The translations under genes and the position numbers were made by a program. Under the pieces are notes generated by a model, which saw only the letters and a program-made list of their open reading frames with translations, made no database searches and was not told where the DNA came from. DNA of 64,000 nucleotides. It comes from Ectobius pallidus (Eukaryota; Arthropoda; Insecta; Blattodea; Ectobiidae). Shown in pieces: positions 45,831-57,068 of this stretch. How positions within the stretch are numbered: position 1 is the stretch's first letter; every line of letters starts with the position of its first letter. The stretch spans positions 57,165,163 through 57,229,162 of the forward strand of contig CAXKWD010000007.1 of assembly GCA_964059195.1 (NCBI GenBank), given 5' to 3'.

Positions 45831-46304
45831 GACCATTTTAGATCATTATTTAGATGTGGCCTAAATTTTAATCATTCCTATAATTTTAATTATAATTGAT
45901 ATACAGTATTAGTTTATCATTTGCTCTTTTATCAAAATTTTCTGGTCTTTTGTTGATGTTATTGCCAGGTTACTAGAATTGTTAAATTACTTGTCTGCTC
46001 CAATTTAATTTATTTATTTATCTATTTAACTTCTTTATATTTATTGTTAAACTATTAGACTTAACCAAGACAGTTACATTAAATAAAGCGAAGATGATAA
46101 ATGTAGTATAAGCCAAAATTGCTTTAGTAATCCTGCAGGTAGAAGAAGAAATCATTTATTATAAAAAAAATGAAGCTGCTTGAATACACAAGTTGCCCTA
46201 AGACACAGCTTACCATTCAAGCCATGAAGGCCAATGGATAACAATTCAAACACAATTTTTGTTTTTCTTTTGAGTTAAATTGACAAGTAGAGATAAGCAG
46301 AGAT
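45831..46304. other. No gene seen
   Basis: AT-rich DNA including a TTTATTTATTTATCTATTTA low-complexity stretch near 46010 that could be an old LINE tail. Confidence 0.35.
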
Positions 46305-46610
46305 TCAATGAATGTTCCCATAAATATGATGATGTATTATTCCAACAGAGTCGGATATTATAGTTTCTGAGATAGTTATCAGGTGGCGCTTATCAATTCC
46401 AAGTTGTTTTAGGAAGTCAGCTACAAACTGATAGACGGTACCCCGTGCTCCAAATAGAAGTCCTTGCACGATGTAATTGCGGCTTCCATATCTAGATGTA
46501 TATTTTTGCTGAAAGAATGGTATGCAGCTGTTGTAAATTGCTTTCTTCTCCTGATCAACTTGTTTAGCATGGTCTGTATCATTATTTTCGTACCGCACAG
46601 TGGGGTCCAC
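46305..46610 (-). pseudogene. C-terminal fragment of a LINE polyprotein
   Basis: About 101 codons. An acidic Asp-rich opening (DPTVRYENNDTDHAKQVDQE) is followed by KKAIYNSCIPFF, GLLFGARGTV and a final SDSVGIIHHHIYG. This order recalls the domain after the RT in some insect LINEs, with an 'ADxxxxxE...EKxxxY' start and a GARGT core. It has no ATG (GTG at 46608-46610) and no RT upstream, so it is a stranded fragment. It is unlikely to belong with the 45-kb relic, whose domain order would be reversed. Confidence 0.45.
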
Positions 46611-46880
46611 TATATCTGCAAATCGACTGGATTGATTAGAGCTTATTTTAATGTTTTTGCCTCAAATATTAAGTGGATGAGTTAGACAATAAGGATATGT
46701 GAGGACCATGGAATTATTGTTTTAATTTTTTTCTACTTAAAATGTCTATTTTCTAAAAATATAATTACAAATATCTTGAGGATTTGTAAATAATGTTCAA
46801 AAGGGGGGCTTCTTTCATGGTTGAGAATTGTTCCTGCCGCTGGTTTGTATGCTTTCAACTAACTTCTATGGTGCATATGT

Positions 46881-46906
46881 AATTTTCTCTCTCTCTCCCT
46901 CTCTCC

Positions 46907-46951
<45 letters not shown>
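46881..46951 (+). repeat. (CT)n microsatellite
   Basis: A run of CT/CCCT units about 70 bases long. The ORF 46828-47028 across it is an artefact. Confidence 0.9.
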
Positions 46952-46953
<2 letters not shown>

Positions 46954-47440
46954 CACCTTTTCTACGGCCGCGCTTTCGCCAACCTGCTATGGGGGCCACT
47001 CAGCTCATGGTCCTGGTGGGCTTGCTGAGTGTCGTATTTCAGAGACGTCTGAAGATTTCTACTGTGACCTGTAACACACTACGTGTCCGACTTCTACTCA
47101 GCTGCCCTCACTATGGTCCTGCCATCTCTGCGCTTCCGATGTCGCCACCTCTACTACAAATAATGACTTTTCTACAGAATTCCTACAATTCCGATATATA
47201 ATGAGCCACAAAGAACATTTTGTTAAAAAACCTACATCTACAGTTACAGAATTTCTTCTTACCAGCCACCAGTTTCGGACAGAATCTGGTCTTCTATATT
47301 GAATTTACCTCACCTCAGTTATCCGTATTGCTACTGGTTAATTCCATCCATTCCATCCTTACATTCATCCCCTGAATCAATTATTTTCGTCCAATGTTCT
47401 ATGAAATGATATGAACATTTATAAGGCATTTTTATTATCT
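46952..47440. other. No gene seen
   Basis: The first 200 bases are somewhat GC-richer, with no recognisable protein. The rest is AT-rich. Confidence 0.35.
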
Positions 47441-47460
47441 GGTATAATGAGTGAAGAGAT

Positions 47461-47697
47461 ATGGACTTTCTGTCACCACTGAGGCTGATTAATATAAGAG
47501 AATTAACAAGATGGTTGCAACCTATGAATTTAACGGTGTGCGTCAAAGACTATCATGATGGTATAAGAGATATGGACTTTGTCTCACCACTGAGGCTGGT
47601 TAATATAAGAGAATTAACAAGATGGTTTCAATCTATGAATTTGGTGGTGTGCGTCAAAGACTTTCATCCTGAGAGATATTTCGCGCGAACTGTGTGA
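47461..47697 (+). repeat. 111-bp (37-codon) tandem duplication in an open frame
   Basis: The unit starting ATGGACTTT at 47461 recurs at 47572, a period of 111 and a multiple of three. Both copies stay open in one frame: MDF(L/V)SPLRL(I/V)NIREL, then TRW(L/F)Q and VCVKD(Y/F)H. Most differences are conservative. The end (VCVKDFHPERYF) resembles the C/H part of a THAP-type finger. It may be a fragment of a THAP-related transposon gene. Confidence 0.5.
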
Positions 47698-48009
47698 TGG
47701 TGCTAATGGTGCTTACGGACCCCTTTATCAATTACACAACAGTGAGCGCTTCAGATGCATTTAAGTGAGTGCAGCAGTGCGATGACTATCAAGATAAATA
47801 TGAATAAACATTAATTAAAATTAAATTGATCCAATATGAACGCTTGAACTATCAACTGCAAGAAGATGGATGATATATATTTATAAAAATAGGATCTTTT
47901 GTGTTCTGAGGGAATTCTGTACAGTGCGTATTATACGCGGTACATTTTTCTTTCAATGTTATATATGTACAGGAATATCTTTTGTCACTATGTATCGATT
48001 TATTTATTA
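47698..48009. other. No gene seen
   Basis: AT-rich DNA with no recognised repeat or ORF. Confidence 0.35.
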
Positions 48010-48540
48010 AGCCCCAGTATGGTACTTTATGAGATTGTGTGGGGGACGGAAAAATGTCTGTCCGTGTGTCTGTAGGCGCCATAACTTAAATACGCTTTAT
48101 CAGATTTTCATGAAACTTGCTTTACGCATTTATAACGATCATGGGAAGAACCTTATTGATATTGAACCAAATCGGTTCACCGGTACCGGAGTAATGCCCA
48201 ATTTAGTGCCTATTTTAATAGATTATATTAGAAAGGTGCCTTAACTCAAATACGCTTTATCGCATTTTTATAACACTTGGTATAAACATTTGTGAGGTCC
48301 GTGAAAAGTAACCTATTGAATTCGGACCTAATCGGTTTACCGGTACCGGAGTAAAACCCAATTTAGTGTATATTTTAAAGGTGCGATAACTCAAATCCGC
48401 TTTATCGGATTTTTATGAAACTTTATATACGCATTTATAATGTCCATGGGTAGACGTCTAGTGATACTGGATAAAATCGGTTGGCCGGTATCGGAGTAAT
48501 GCCCAATTTATAATGATATATTATTAAGAATTTAACAAAT
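48010..48540 (+). repeat. Three tandem units of a dispersed 145-160-bp repeat
   Basis: Begins CAGTATGGTACTTTATGAG. Units are marked by AAATACGCTTTATC at about 48087, 48248 and (variant) 48393. Each contains TTTATGAAACTTG-like sequence, then CCGGTACCGGAGTAATGCCCA. A related single unit with the same leader lies at 53508-53735. Confidence 0.7.
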
Positions 48541-48985
48541 GCAAATCTGTTATCCTGACAACATATCGATTTACTTACTTCATATACGGCTTTGGAATAG
48601 TTAGCAATGACTCATTCCTTCGCAATTAAGCTGAGACGTACGGTGAGAATAACAAAGTAAATTGGAAGATTTAATTATCAAACTATTCAGTGTTTATTTC
48701 GTTCATAAAGTTGAATACTGTTAAATGTAGAAGATATATACTCTGAAATAATTAGGCCTACATACATTAAGTGGTGTTCTTCGCCAGTGTATTTTGTAAA
48801 ATGTAACATAATTATTTTAAGCATGTCTTATATCAGTGTATACGAGTTTGAATTAAAGGAAAAGTAAACTTAAAATTCAGTATCATTTTCTTCATACGTA
48901 TTGAAAGAAAATGTTTTTAAGAAATGATATTGACTGTTAGAAATGTTTTACACCTTCACATTCAATCACAAAACGAATATGTTTA
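48541..48985. other. No gene seen
   Basis: AT-rich DNA ahead of the THAP pseudogene promoter region. Confidence 0.35.
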
Positions 48986-49001
48986 TTGTAACGCGGTGGG
49001 C

Positions 49002-49015
49002 GCGTGACGTCACGC
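49002..49015 (+). promoter_or_regulatory. Perfect CRE-type palindrome upstream of THAP gene
   Basis: GCGTGACGTCACGC is a perfect palindrome containing the CREB/ATF core TGACGTCA. It lies about 95 bases before the THAP ATG in a locally GC-rich stretch, so it is a plausible proximal promoter element. Confidence 0.45.
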
Positions 49016-49108
49016 TTGAAGAATGCTTGGCTCAGTCTCGCCCGGTGAAAGACATTTCATAGCATTCTGTCTACTGTTACAGTTTTTTAGTGAGTATCTG
49101 TTCAAACA

Positions 49109-49782
49109 ATGGTTTATTGTTGTGTTGTGGGGTGTACAAACTCATCGTTGAAAAGTGATAATACACTTAAAATAGGCATTCTTTCCATCGATTTCCCAAC
49201 AGAGATAAGTCACCCGAACGTTAATAAGCAATGGCTGATAAAAATAAACAGAGAAAAATTTGTTCCTACTAAATACAGTACGGTTTTTTCACAACATTTG
49301 AAGAAAATGATACCGAGCTTTCAGTACAGTTACGAAAACAGTTAGCTGGAGAAACCCCGCAATCTGTTTAAAAAAGAAGTGCTGTGCCATCACTTCTTTT
49401 GCGAGGGAAATCTGAAACACCGCCAATGAAGAAAATAAAATTGTCGTACTTGAGGAAGAAGGAAATGAGAGAGTTGTTGCAAGATTCGAACAGTAATCCA
49501 CCAGTATCCGGGAATGGACAAATCATGAATGTGGAATCTAGTATTTATGACGAAAATTCAGTTTCTAACAGCGTAGGAGTTCAGCGTGAACTAGGAAATG
49601 AAACTTATATCAATGTTTGCACAGATTCATTGAATGTTTCTTCTAGAAATTGTTATTTAGATAGCTCTTTTAGCATTTCACACATTTCTACTACCGCAAA
49701 AGATGATTCTGAATCTGAAAGTGACTCTGTTCGTATCTTGAAAAATATTTTGTTTTTGAACTGTATTAGCTCTAAGTATTAA
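49109..49782 (+). pseudogene. THAP-domain protein, frameshifted
   Basis: The ATG at 49109 is in good context (CAAACAATGG). MVYCCVVGCTNSS gives the first two Cys of a C2CH THAP finger, followed by IDFPTE, QWLIKINREKFVPTKYSTVFS and QH. A one-base shift near 49297 destroys the frame just where the final Cys/His and AVPTIF-type end belong: Cys appears replaced by Phe-Ser before QH, and the next frame gives FEENDTEL. A second ORF (49384-49782) adds a Lys-rich stretch, an acidic Ser-rich region and no nuclease domain. THAP fingers bind DNA in P-element transposases and host regulators; this looks like a dead transposon-derived gene. Confidence 0.55.
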
Positions 49783-49974
49783 CCGGTAACGACTGGCAAC
49801 TAGTGTATCTTTATTTATAATAACGCTATTTATAATAACGCTATCGAGTGAGGCATGTTGTGTTGTAAAGACAACTTCTACCGCCTCCGCCGCCAAATTC
49901 GAATGTGTTATATTCAGAATCCACAACGCCGATTTTGAGTAGTTAAAGATTTCATATAAAAACCAGCGCAAAAC

Positions 49975-50240
49975 CCGTTCTTCTCACAGGTGCTCACGAG
50001 CGATAGTTTAAATTGGTGTAGGGACTAGTACCTTAAAGGTATAATATTAAAACGACCGCAAGAGCCCGTTCTATTCACAGGTGACAGTTAAATAACCCCG
50101 TTCTGCTCGCTGGTGATAGTTTAAATTGGCGTAGGGACTAGTACTTAAAGGTATAATATTAAAACGAGCGAAAGAGCCCGTTCTACTCACAGGTGACAGT
50201 TAAATAACCCCGTTCTGCTCACGGGTCACTCTGTATATAT
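49975..50240 (+). repeat. Outer tandem repeat of the left arm
   Basis: CCCGTTCT(T/A)CTCACAGGTG and TTTAAATTGG(T/C)GTAGGGACTAGTAC alternate about every 120-130 bases, with two full units. The inverted partner lies at about 55540-55790. Confidence 0.65.
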
Positions 50241-50296
50241 TTTTATTATTTCCTAGCCGGTGATCCTGGTGTTATAAAATCTTCACACGGCTTTTT

Positions 50297-50482
50297 CTAC
50301 TCGGTATATTTTTTACCTTTTTTAATTAACCCATATTTCTTTCTGCAGAGCAAAGAATGAATGAACGTATTATGTATTTTTTCTTTGTGAACATCTCGTT
50401 TGTTGCCATAACTTTTACAAAGCCTACAGCATATTTTACCGACTTCTTGCATGTACCTAATAAGCCTACTCAGATTTTTCAA
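50297..50482 (-). CDS. Small Cys/His-rich ORF in palindrome arm
   Basis: 61 codons from MKNLSRLIRYMQEVGKICC, then RLCKSYGNK and a His- and Lys-rich end. The same frame is found in the right arm (55270-55390, + strand), where it changes after YGNKR. CC-x2-C with downstream His residues could form a small metal-binding element, but this is weak. It may be a conserved non-coding part of the arm. Confidence 0.2.
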   Translation of the reverse strand: MKNLSRLIRYMQEVGKICCRLCKSYGNKRDVHKEKIHNTFIHSLLCRKKYGLIKKGKKYTE

Positions 50483-50599
50483 ATATTTTGTTTGTTTAAA
50501 ATTATCATACGAAATAATAAACGTTCTTACCCTGACTTTACGACATGAAAATTACACCGATTAAAGAAAAATTCATTATATGGAGGAACATTTTTTTCC

Positions 50600-51650
50600 A
50601 TCATGAGTGACATGTTTTATCCATAATTCGATCCTTCTGAACTCGAATATAACAATAATAATAACCAGTTCCTCGCAAACTTTGAGAAAATTCCGATTTA
50701 CCATTAATATCACACATATTTCGCAGAAAAATTAGGAACGATTTCCATAAAAATTAATTACATGGAAGAAAATGTTTTTTGCAGACATGAGTTACAAGTG
50801 TTATCTATAATTCGACCCTTCTGAATACGAATATAACAACAATAATAACCAGTTCCTTCCGCACTTCGAGAAAATTCCGATTTTCCAATAGTGTGACCCA
50901 GTTTACGCAGAAAGATTATGGACGATTCAAAGAAAAATGCATTCCATCGAGGAAATGTTTTTTCCTGACATGAGTTACATGTTTTAGGTATAATTCGACC
51001 CTTCTGAACTCGAATATAACAATAATAATTACCAGTTCCTTGCGCACTTCATGAAAATTGCGATTTTCCATTAATATCACACATTTTTCGCAGAAAAAAT
51101 TGGAACGATTTCAATAAAAAATAATTACATGGAGGAAATTTTTTTCCGACATGAGTTACAAGTGCTATCTATAACTCCACCCTTCTGAAAACGAATATAA
51201 CAACAATAGTAACCAGTTCCTTCCGCACTTCGAGAAAATTCCGATTTTCCATTAGTGTGACCCAGTTAACGATTCAAAGAAAAATTCATTTCATCGAGGA
51301 AAAAGTTTTTCCCGACATGAGATACAAGTGATATCTATAATTCCCGACATGAGATACAAGTGATATCTATAATTCGACTCTTCTGAACACGAATATAACA
51401 ACAATAATAACCAGTTCCTTCCGCACTTCGTAAAATTCCGATTTTCCATTAGTGTGGCCTAGTTAACGCAGAAAGAGTATGGACGATTCAAAGAAAAATT
51501 CATTCCAGAAAGGAAAATTTTTTTCCCGACATCAGTTACATGTTTTATTTATAATTCGACCCATCTGATCTCGAATATAACAATAACAATAACCAGTTCC
51601 TTCCGCATTTCGAAATAATTTAGATCTTCCATTAATGTTACATTCAATTA
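50600..51650 (+). repeat. 180-185-bp tandem array, left arm
   Basis: About six units marked by CGAATATAACAA(C/T)AATA and AACCAGTTCCTT at about 50645, 50828, 51010, 51192, 51390 and 51575. Each also carries GAAAATTCCGATTTTCCATTA and CCGACATGAG. Adjacent units alternate between two subtypes, so the higher-order period may be about 365. A short duplication of CCGACATGAGATACAAGTGA lies at 51314-51375. Confidence 0.7.
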
Positions 51651-51658
51651 TTAATAAC

Positions 51659-52936
51659 TAGCTTGTGCCCGCGGCTTCGCCCGGGATAATTATTTCAAAA
51701 ATTAAAAATTAAGAGCATAATAGTTAAACCATTATATTTATTAACACCTAATCACGTGGACTACATACCACGATTAGATAGCGTCGCCTGGTAAAAGCTA
51801 TCTCAGATTCGAGTTCCTTGGCCCAGAAAATCCCTGTATAGTGAGTTTCGTCCAAATCGAACGATGTTTAACCATATTTAGGTCTATGTTGATTATCCCT
51901 CTTCCGTGTAGGATGAAAATTTCATATGTCTACGGGCCTTGACATTTTAAACAAATGAATCGACCAGCGTGGGCTTACAACATCCAAGCGATCGCGATGA
52001 TTTTATTTCCACGGTATGACAAAAATAGCCAAAGCCAACTGCAATTGATTTGACATTGAAATGTAATACTGAAATCTGATGCTTCGACAGCGCTAAAATC
52101 ACGTCTTCTGCCAGTTTTTCACTCATACCTCGCGAACAAAAGCTAAAATTAAAAATTCGGCTTCGAGGTGCATTTGCCCACCTTTCAGTGCATATATGTA
52201 TAAAATTTCAGATCTCTGCGTTCAGTAGATTTCGATGGGCATCGCGGACAGACAGACAAACACGTCCTTTTATTATTATAAGATACCATGTGCCCGCGGC
52301 TTCCCCCGCGATAGTTATTTAAAAAATTAAAAACTAAAAATTAAGAGCATAATAGTTTTATCATTATATTTATTAACACCTAAATCACGTGGAGTGCATT
52401 CCACGTTTAGGTATCGTCCCCTGGTAAAAGCGACCTCAGATTCGAGTTCCTTGGCCCAGAAAACTCCTGTATAGTGAGTTTCGTTCAAATCGAACAATGT
52501 TTGACCATATTTAGGATTGATTATCCTTCTCCCGTGTAGGTTGAAAATGTCATATGTCTGTGGGCCTTGACACTCTAAACAAATGAATCGTCTAGGATGG
52601 ACTAACAAAATCAAGCGATCGCGTTGCTTTTATTTCCAAGGTATGAGGTATGATGACAAAAATAGCCAAAGTCAACTGTAAGTGATTTGATATTGAAATT
52701 TATTACTCAAACTGATGCTTCGAAAACGCAAAAAAAAAATGCACGTTTTTTGCTCATTTTTCACTCATAACTCACGAACAAAAGCGAAAATTAAAATTCC
52801 GGCTTCGAGGTGCACATTCCGACCCTTTAGTCCGCCTATGTATAAAATTTCAGATCTCTGCGTTGAGTAGATTTTGCTGGGCATCGCGGACAGACAGACA
52901 GACGGAGGACAGACACTTCCTTTTATTAATATAGAT
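51659..52936 (+). repeat. Two head-to-tail copies of a 630-bp short retroelement
   Basis: Copy 1 (51659-52283) starts GCTTGTGCCCGCGGCTTCGCCC; copy 2 (52284-52936) starts CATGTGCCCGCGGCTTCCCCC. Both end with GGACAGACAGACA and a CCTTTTATTA(A)TAT(A)GAT tail. The GCCCGCGGCTTCGCCCG head and GACAGACAGA tail are common in short insect retroelements. The ORF at 52327-52614 is a by-product. Confidence 0.65.
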
Positions 52937-53410
52937 TACTTAAATCATCCACTATTTTATTATATAATTAACTGATTAATTCATCCATACCTCCATTATT
53001 TCATTCATTCATTCACCCAGTCATCCAAATATCTACCATTCCTTCCATAAATTAATAAGTTCATTCGTCCATCCTTCAATTAAATAATTAATTAATTCGA
53101 TAAGTGAATTAATGATTGGATGGATACACTGATGGACAGATTTGTGAATGAATGGATTGATGGATGGTGGGTGAGTGGTTGTTTGTATGGGTGGGTGAAT
53201 TAATTAATGGATAAATGCATGGATGGATAGTTGGTTGGATGGACTAATTAATTAATTAAAGGATGGTTCTTCCCTATCTCGTCACTAAATCATCTCGACC
53301 AACCATCCATCCATTCATTCATCCATCATCCATTCATTCATTGATCCGTTAATCAATTCATCCATCGTTCATTCATTCTGCCATCCACCCGTTTATCCAT
53401 CTCTGGGAAC
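52937..53410. repeat. Degenerate (ATTC/CATC)n and (ATGG)n simple sequence
   Basis: Long run of imperfect CATTCATTCATC units, then GGATGGATGG and again CATCCATTCATTC. The two orientations could pair into a hairpin. No gene. Confidence 0.8.
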
Positions 53411-53507
53411 TCTCACGCGATTTTCTCTGCCCTAATAGCTTTTTTTGCTATTTTCTCTTGTCGTAATCTATCTGTCTTAAAACTCTCGTTAAATAGTTTA
53501 TAACAAT

Positions 53508-53735
53508 ATTAAGTGCCAGTATGGTACTTTATGAGATTGTGTGTGTGAAGGGAAAATGTTTGTTGTCCGTCCGTGTGCCAGTACGCGCGTAATTCAAATA
53601 CGCTTTAGCGGATTTTCATGAAAATTGTTATACTCATTTATATCGTCCATGAGAAGAAGCCTATTGATATTGCACCAAATCGGTAGACCGGTACCGGAGT
53701 AATGCCCAATTTAGTGGCTGTTTTATGGTAATGGA
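53508..53735 (+). repeat. Single copy of the 48-kb dispersed repeat
   Basis: GCCAGTATGGTACTTTATGAGATTGTGTG leader, AAATACGCTTTAGC at about 53586 and CCGGTACCGGAGTAATGCCCA at about 53690, collinear with the first unit at 48010. Confidence 0.7.
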
Positions 53736-54394
53736 ATAGAAAGAATCTTTTCTCATGACATCATATTGTTTTACAGTTTTCATATACGGCTTTAAAGTTG
53801 CAATACAGGTAACTTTCACAACACTACCCACATATTCCTTCACATATGTTTATCAAAATAGATCTTTGTTCTTCCGTAAGCCTTGCTTTATGAATCGATC
53901 TGGAGCTTAACTCGAGAATCGATTAAAAAAATCACTTATTTCCTGCATATGATAATTGCAATTATCACTGATTAAACAAAAGCATTCTGGTACTTTGTTA
54001 CATCAGTTTTCCTGATTTTATTTATAATAGTTTAGCAAATACAACAGAAGCCTGTTAAAATGTAGAGTACGATTTGAAGATGGTACCCTCCATGGACAGA
54101 TCAATAATTCAAAATGAAATTATTTTATTTAATAATCGATATAATTAAATTATAAAATTTATTCAAGAATAATTGCAGTTAGATAAGAGAAATAATACTG
54201 CAGTTTCAAGTATGTGTAGTACCACATGTACGAAGTCTATTTGCAGCGACAGATTAACTATAGTAAGATATAATAATAAAATAGAAAAGCACACAATGTG
54301 CACTGAGGTGTAATTCATTGTCTTATATCCCACAATGACATTCACTTTCTCTCATAGGACATAACTTACATCTTACAGTGGCATCATCATATAA
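53736..54394. other. No gene seen (palindrome interior)
   Basis: AT-rich unique-looking DNA between the dispersed repeat and the right arm. Confidence 0.35.
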
Positions 54395-54419
54395 TCACAC
54401 CCTTTTATTTAGCCGAAGA

Positions 54420-55200
54420 ACTCCTGTCGGGAAAAAATATTTCCTCGATGGAATGCATTTTTCTTTGAATCGTCCATACTCTTTCTGCGTAAACTGGGTC
54501 ACACTAATGGAAAATCGGAATTTTCTTGAAGTGCGGAAGGAACTGGTTATTATTGTTGTTATATTCGTGTTCAGAAGGGCCGAATTATAGATAGCACTTG
54601 TAACTCATGTCGAAAAAAAACATTTTCCTCAATGTAATTAATTTTTATTGAAATCGTTACTACTTTTTCTGCGAAAAATGTGTGGCATTAATGGAAAATC
54701 GGAATTTTCTCTAAGTGCGCAAGGAACTTGTTATTATTATTGTTATATTCGAGTTCAGAAGGGTTGAATTATAGATAAAACTTGTAACTCATGTCGGGAA
54801 AAAACGTTTCCTCGATGGAATGCATTTTTCTTTGAATCGTCCATACTCTTTCTGCGTTAACTGGGCCACACTAATGGAAAATCGGAATTTTCTCGAAGTG
54901 CGGAAGGAACTGGTTATTACTGTTGTTATATTCGTGTTCAGAAGGGTCGAATTATGGATAAAACTTGTAACTCCTGTCGGAAAAAACATTTTCCTCGATG
55001 TAATTAATTTTTATTGAAATCGTTACTACTTTTTGTGCGAAAAATGTGTGATATTAATGGAAAATCGGAATTTTCTCAAAGTGAGCAAGGAACTGGTTAT
55101 TAGTATTGTTATATTTGAGCTCAGAAGGATTGAATTATGGATAAAACATGTAACTCATGTCGGAAAATTAAATTTCCTCCATGTAATGAATTTTTCTTTA
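54420..55200 (-). repeat. 180-185-bp tandem array, right arm
   Basis: About four units, inverted relative to the left arm, marked by GGAACTGGTTATTA and TTCCTCGATG(G/T)AAT. ORFs 54378-54590, 54820-55017 and 55033-55224 all come from this repeat and are not genes. Confidence 0.7.
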
Positions 55201-55894
55201 ATCGGTGTGGTTTCCATGTCGTAAAGTCAGGGTAAGAACCTTTATTATTACGTATGATAATTTTAAACAAACAAAATATTTGAAAAATCAGAGTAGGCTC
55301 ATTAGGTACATGCAAGAAGTCGGTAAAATATGCTGTAGGCTTTGTAAACGTTATGGCAACAAACGAATGTTCACAAAGAAAAAATACATAATACGTTCAT
55401 TCATTCTTTGCTCTGCAAAAAGAAATATGGGTTAGTTAAAAATGGTAAAAAATATACCGAGTAGAAAAAGCCGTGTGAAGATTTTATAACACCAGGATCA
55501 CCGGCTAGGAAATAATAAAAATATATACAGAGCGACCCGTGAGCAGAAAGGGATTATTTGACTGTCACCTGTGAGTAGAACGGGCTCTTTCCGTCGTTTT
55601 AATATTAAACCTTTAAATACTAGTCCCTATGTCAACTTAATCTATCACCCGCGAGCAGAACGGGGTTATTTAACTGTCACCTGTGAATAGAACGGGCTCT
55701 TGCGCTCGTTTTAATATTAAACCTTTAAGTACTAGACCCACTCTAATTTAAACTATCACCCGTGAGCACCTGTGAGAAGAACGGGTTCTGCGCTATTTTT
55801 AATATGAAATCTTTAACTACTCAAAACCGGCGTTGTGGATTCTGAATATAACACATTCGAATTTGGCGGCGGAGGCGGTAGAAGTTGTCTTTAC

Positions 55895-57060
55895 CCAAGA
55901 TCAGTAAACTGTAGTAGTTTACAAGCCTTGGTCTTTACCGACCGCTGCGCTGCCAGGGTGAAGGCATCATGGCTTGGTGGCGTAAAGGGACCCGTCAACT
56001 ACGGTATTACTGGTTTTTTTTACTCCCATTCAAGCTATCGATATAATTAATTGTTGTAAATAAATAATGAAGAATTAAATCCACGAAAGTGATGCACAAT
56101 GTGATGCCTTGGACATGGAGAATATCATTTTCTCACTTCACATTTTGATGTTGGATAAGAGACCGTATTGCAGGGACAGCTTAATCTACTTGTCTCAGCC
56201 TGAGTAAGTTATGTGCCAACGAGTATGCTATAGGCGGTAAGACGGTAAAAAACCCAATCCACTTATATGTTATTCATAGCGGTAGGCTTTATATTAGTGG
56301 AGAAATACTATGTTTATCGCAGGCTCTAAACGTATAAAAGGAGACAAAATAGGAAGGAGCACTTTTGGTCCTATATGCGCAGTAAATTATTATGTCCCAA
56401 GGTTTTGGGGAGGAAAATATGAAAGGAATATTGAATTTCTTTTTATTTCAGCCCCAAACGGTTGCATGGTAACATGAGAGTTAGAAATAGAATACTTCAT
56501 AAAGTCAATACGATTTAATGTTACCGGAATTTCTGTTTATTCTTATTTCACCCCCTACCAGGCATGATGTGTAGAAGCAATGAGGTGAAAAATTCTATGC
56601 ACTCTATGAGGCTTAAAACGTATATCAAGCGTTTTCCGAGGGAATAGTTTGAGTGTGATAAGTCGTTCTTCCTCATTTCAAATTCTACTATTTTTACAAA
56701 ATTCTACATACCTATACAAGGGCCTGGAGTTTGAAAATCGAATGTAAATTTCGAGTTATGAAATTAAAAAAAATCTGGCGTCGTTTGGCCTTTTAAGCTA
56801 GTAGACAAATAATATTCATGTTACAGCTACTGTAGCGATGCGTCTTTGCTGCACATCCGCTCATCCCAATTATGACACTAATGTGTAGAGGTTGCTCGTG
56901 TGTTTGATCTCACGGCCGAATCCAATATTGTAGAGGTGCGCTTTGGCGTCTCACCCCTATTGTTTCGCTCCTATTCACCTGTAGATATAATTCATGCGTA
57001 TGCCGTTTACAAATCATTTTTTAGTTTAATTACATCTCATTTATAATTTCAACTTGTGTG
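55895..57060. other. No gene seen
   Basis: Mixed DNA between the palindrome and the hAT-like element, with no ORF of interest or delimited repeat. Confidence 0.35.
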
Positions 57061-57068
57061 CTGTAGAC

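Larger units (their letters stand above)
49865..55894. mobile_element. 6-kb palindromic element with tandem-repeat arms
   Basis: Outer ends are GTAAAGACAACTTCTACCGCC at 49865 and its reverse complement ending at 55894. The left arm (to about 51650) and right arm (from about 54395) match in reverse complement throughout. Order in each arm from outside: GC-rich terminus, a roughly 120-bp tandem repeat, a 340-bp single-copy part with a short ORF, then 180-185-bp tandem units. The interior holds two SINE-like copies, simple sequence and one dispersed repeat. No transposase and no target duplication were found. The architecture is that of a foldback transposon. Confidence 0.65.

Noticed and set aside
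52327..52614. 95-codon - strand ORF in the short retroelement pair
   Set aside because: The paired copy at 51659 does not keep the frame; best explained as chance.
52960..53400. CRISPR-like regular short repeats
   Set aside because: Imperfect tetranucleotide simple sequence without spacers; CRISPR arrays are not expected in an insect genome.
54378..55224. Several related ORFs (SLNRPYSFCVNW...LMENRNFLEVRKEL)
   Set aside because: Each unit of the 180-bp array gives the same frame; no start context or domain, and the left arm inverts it.
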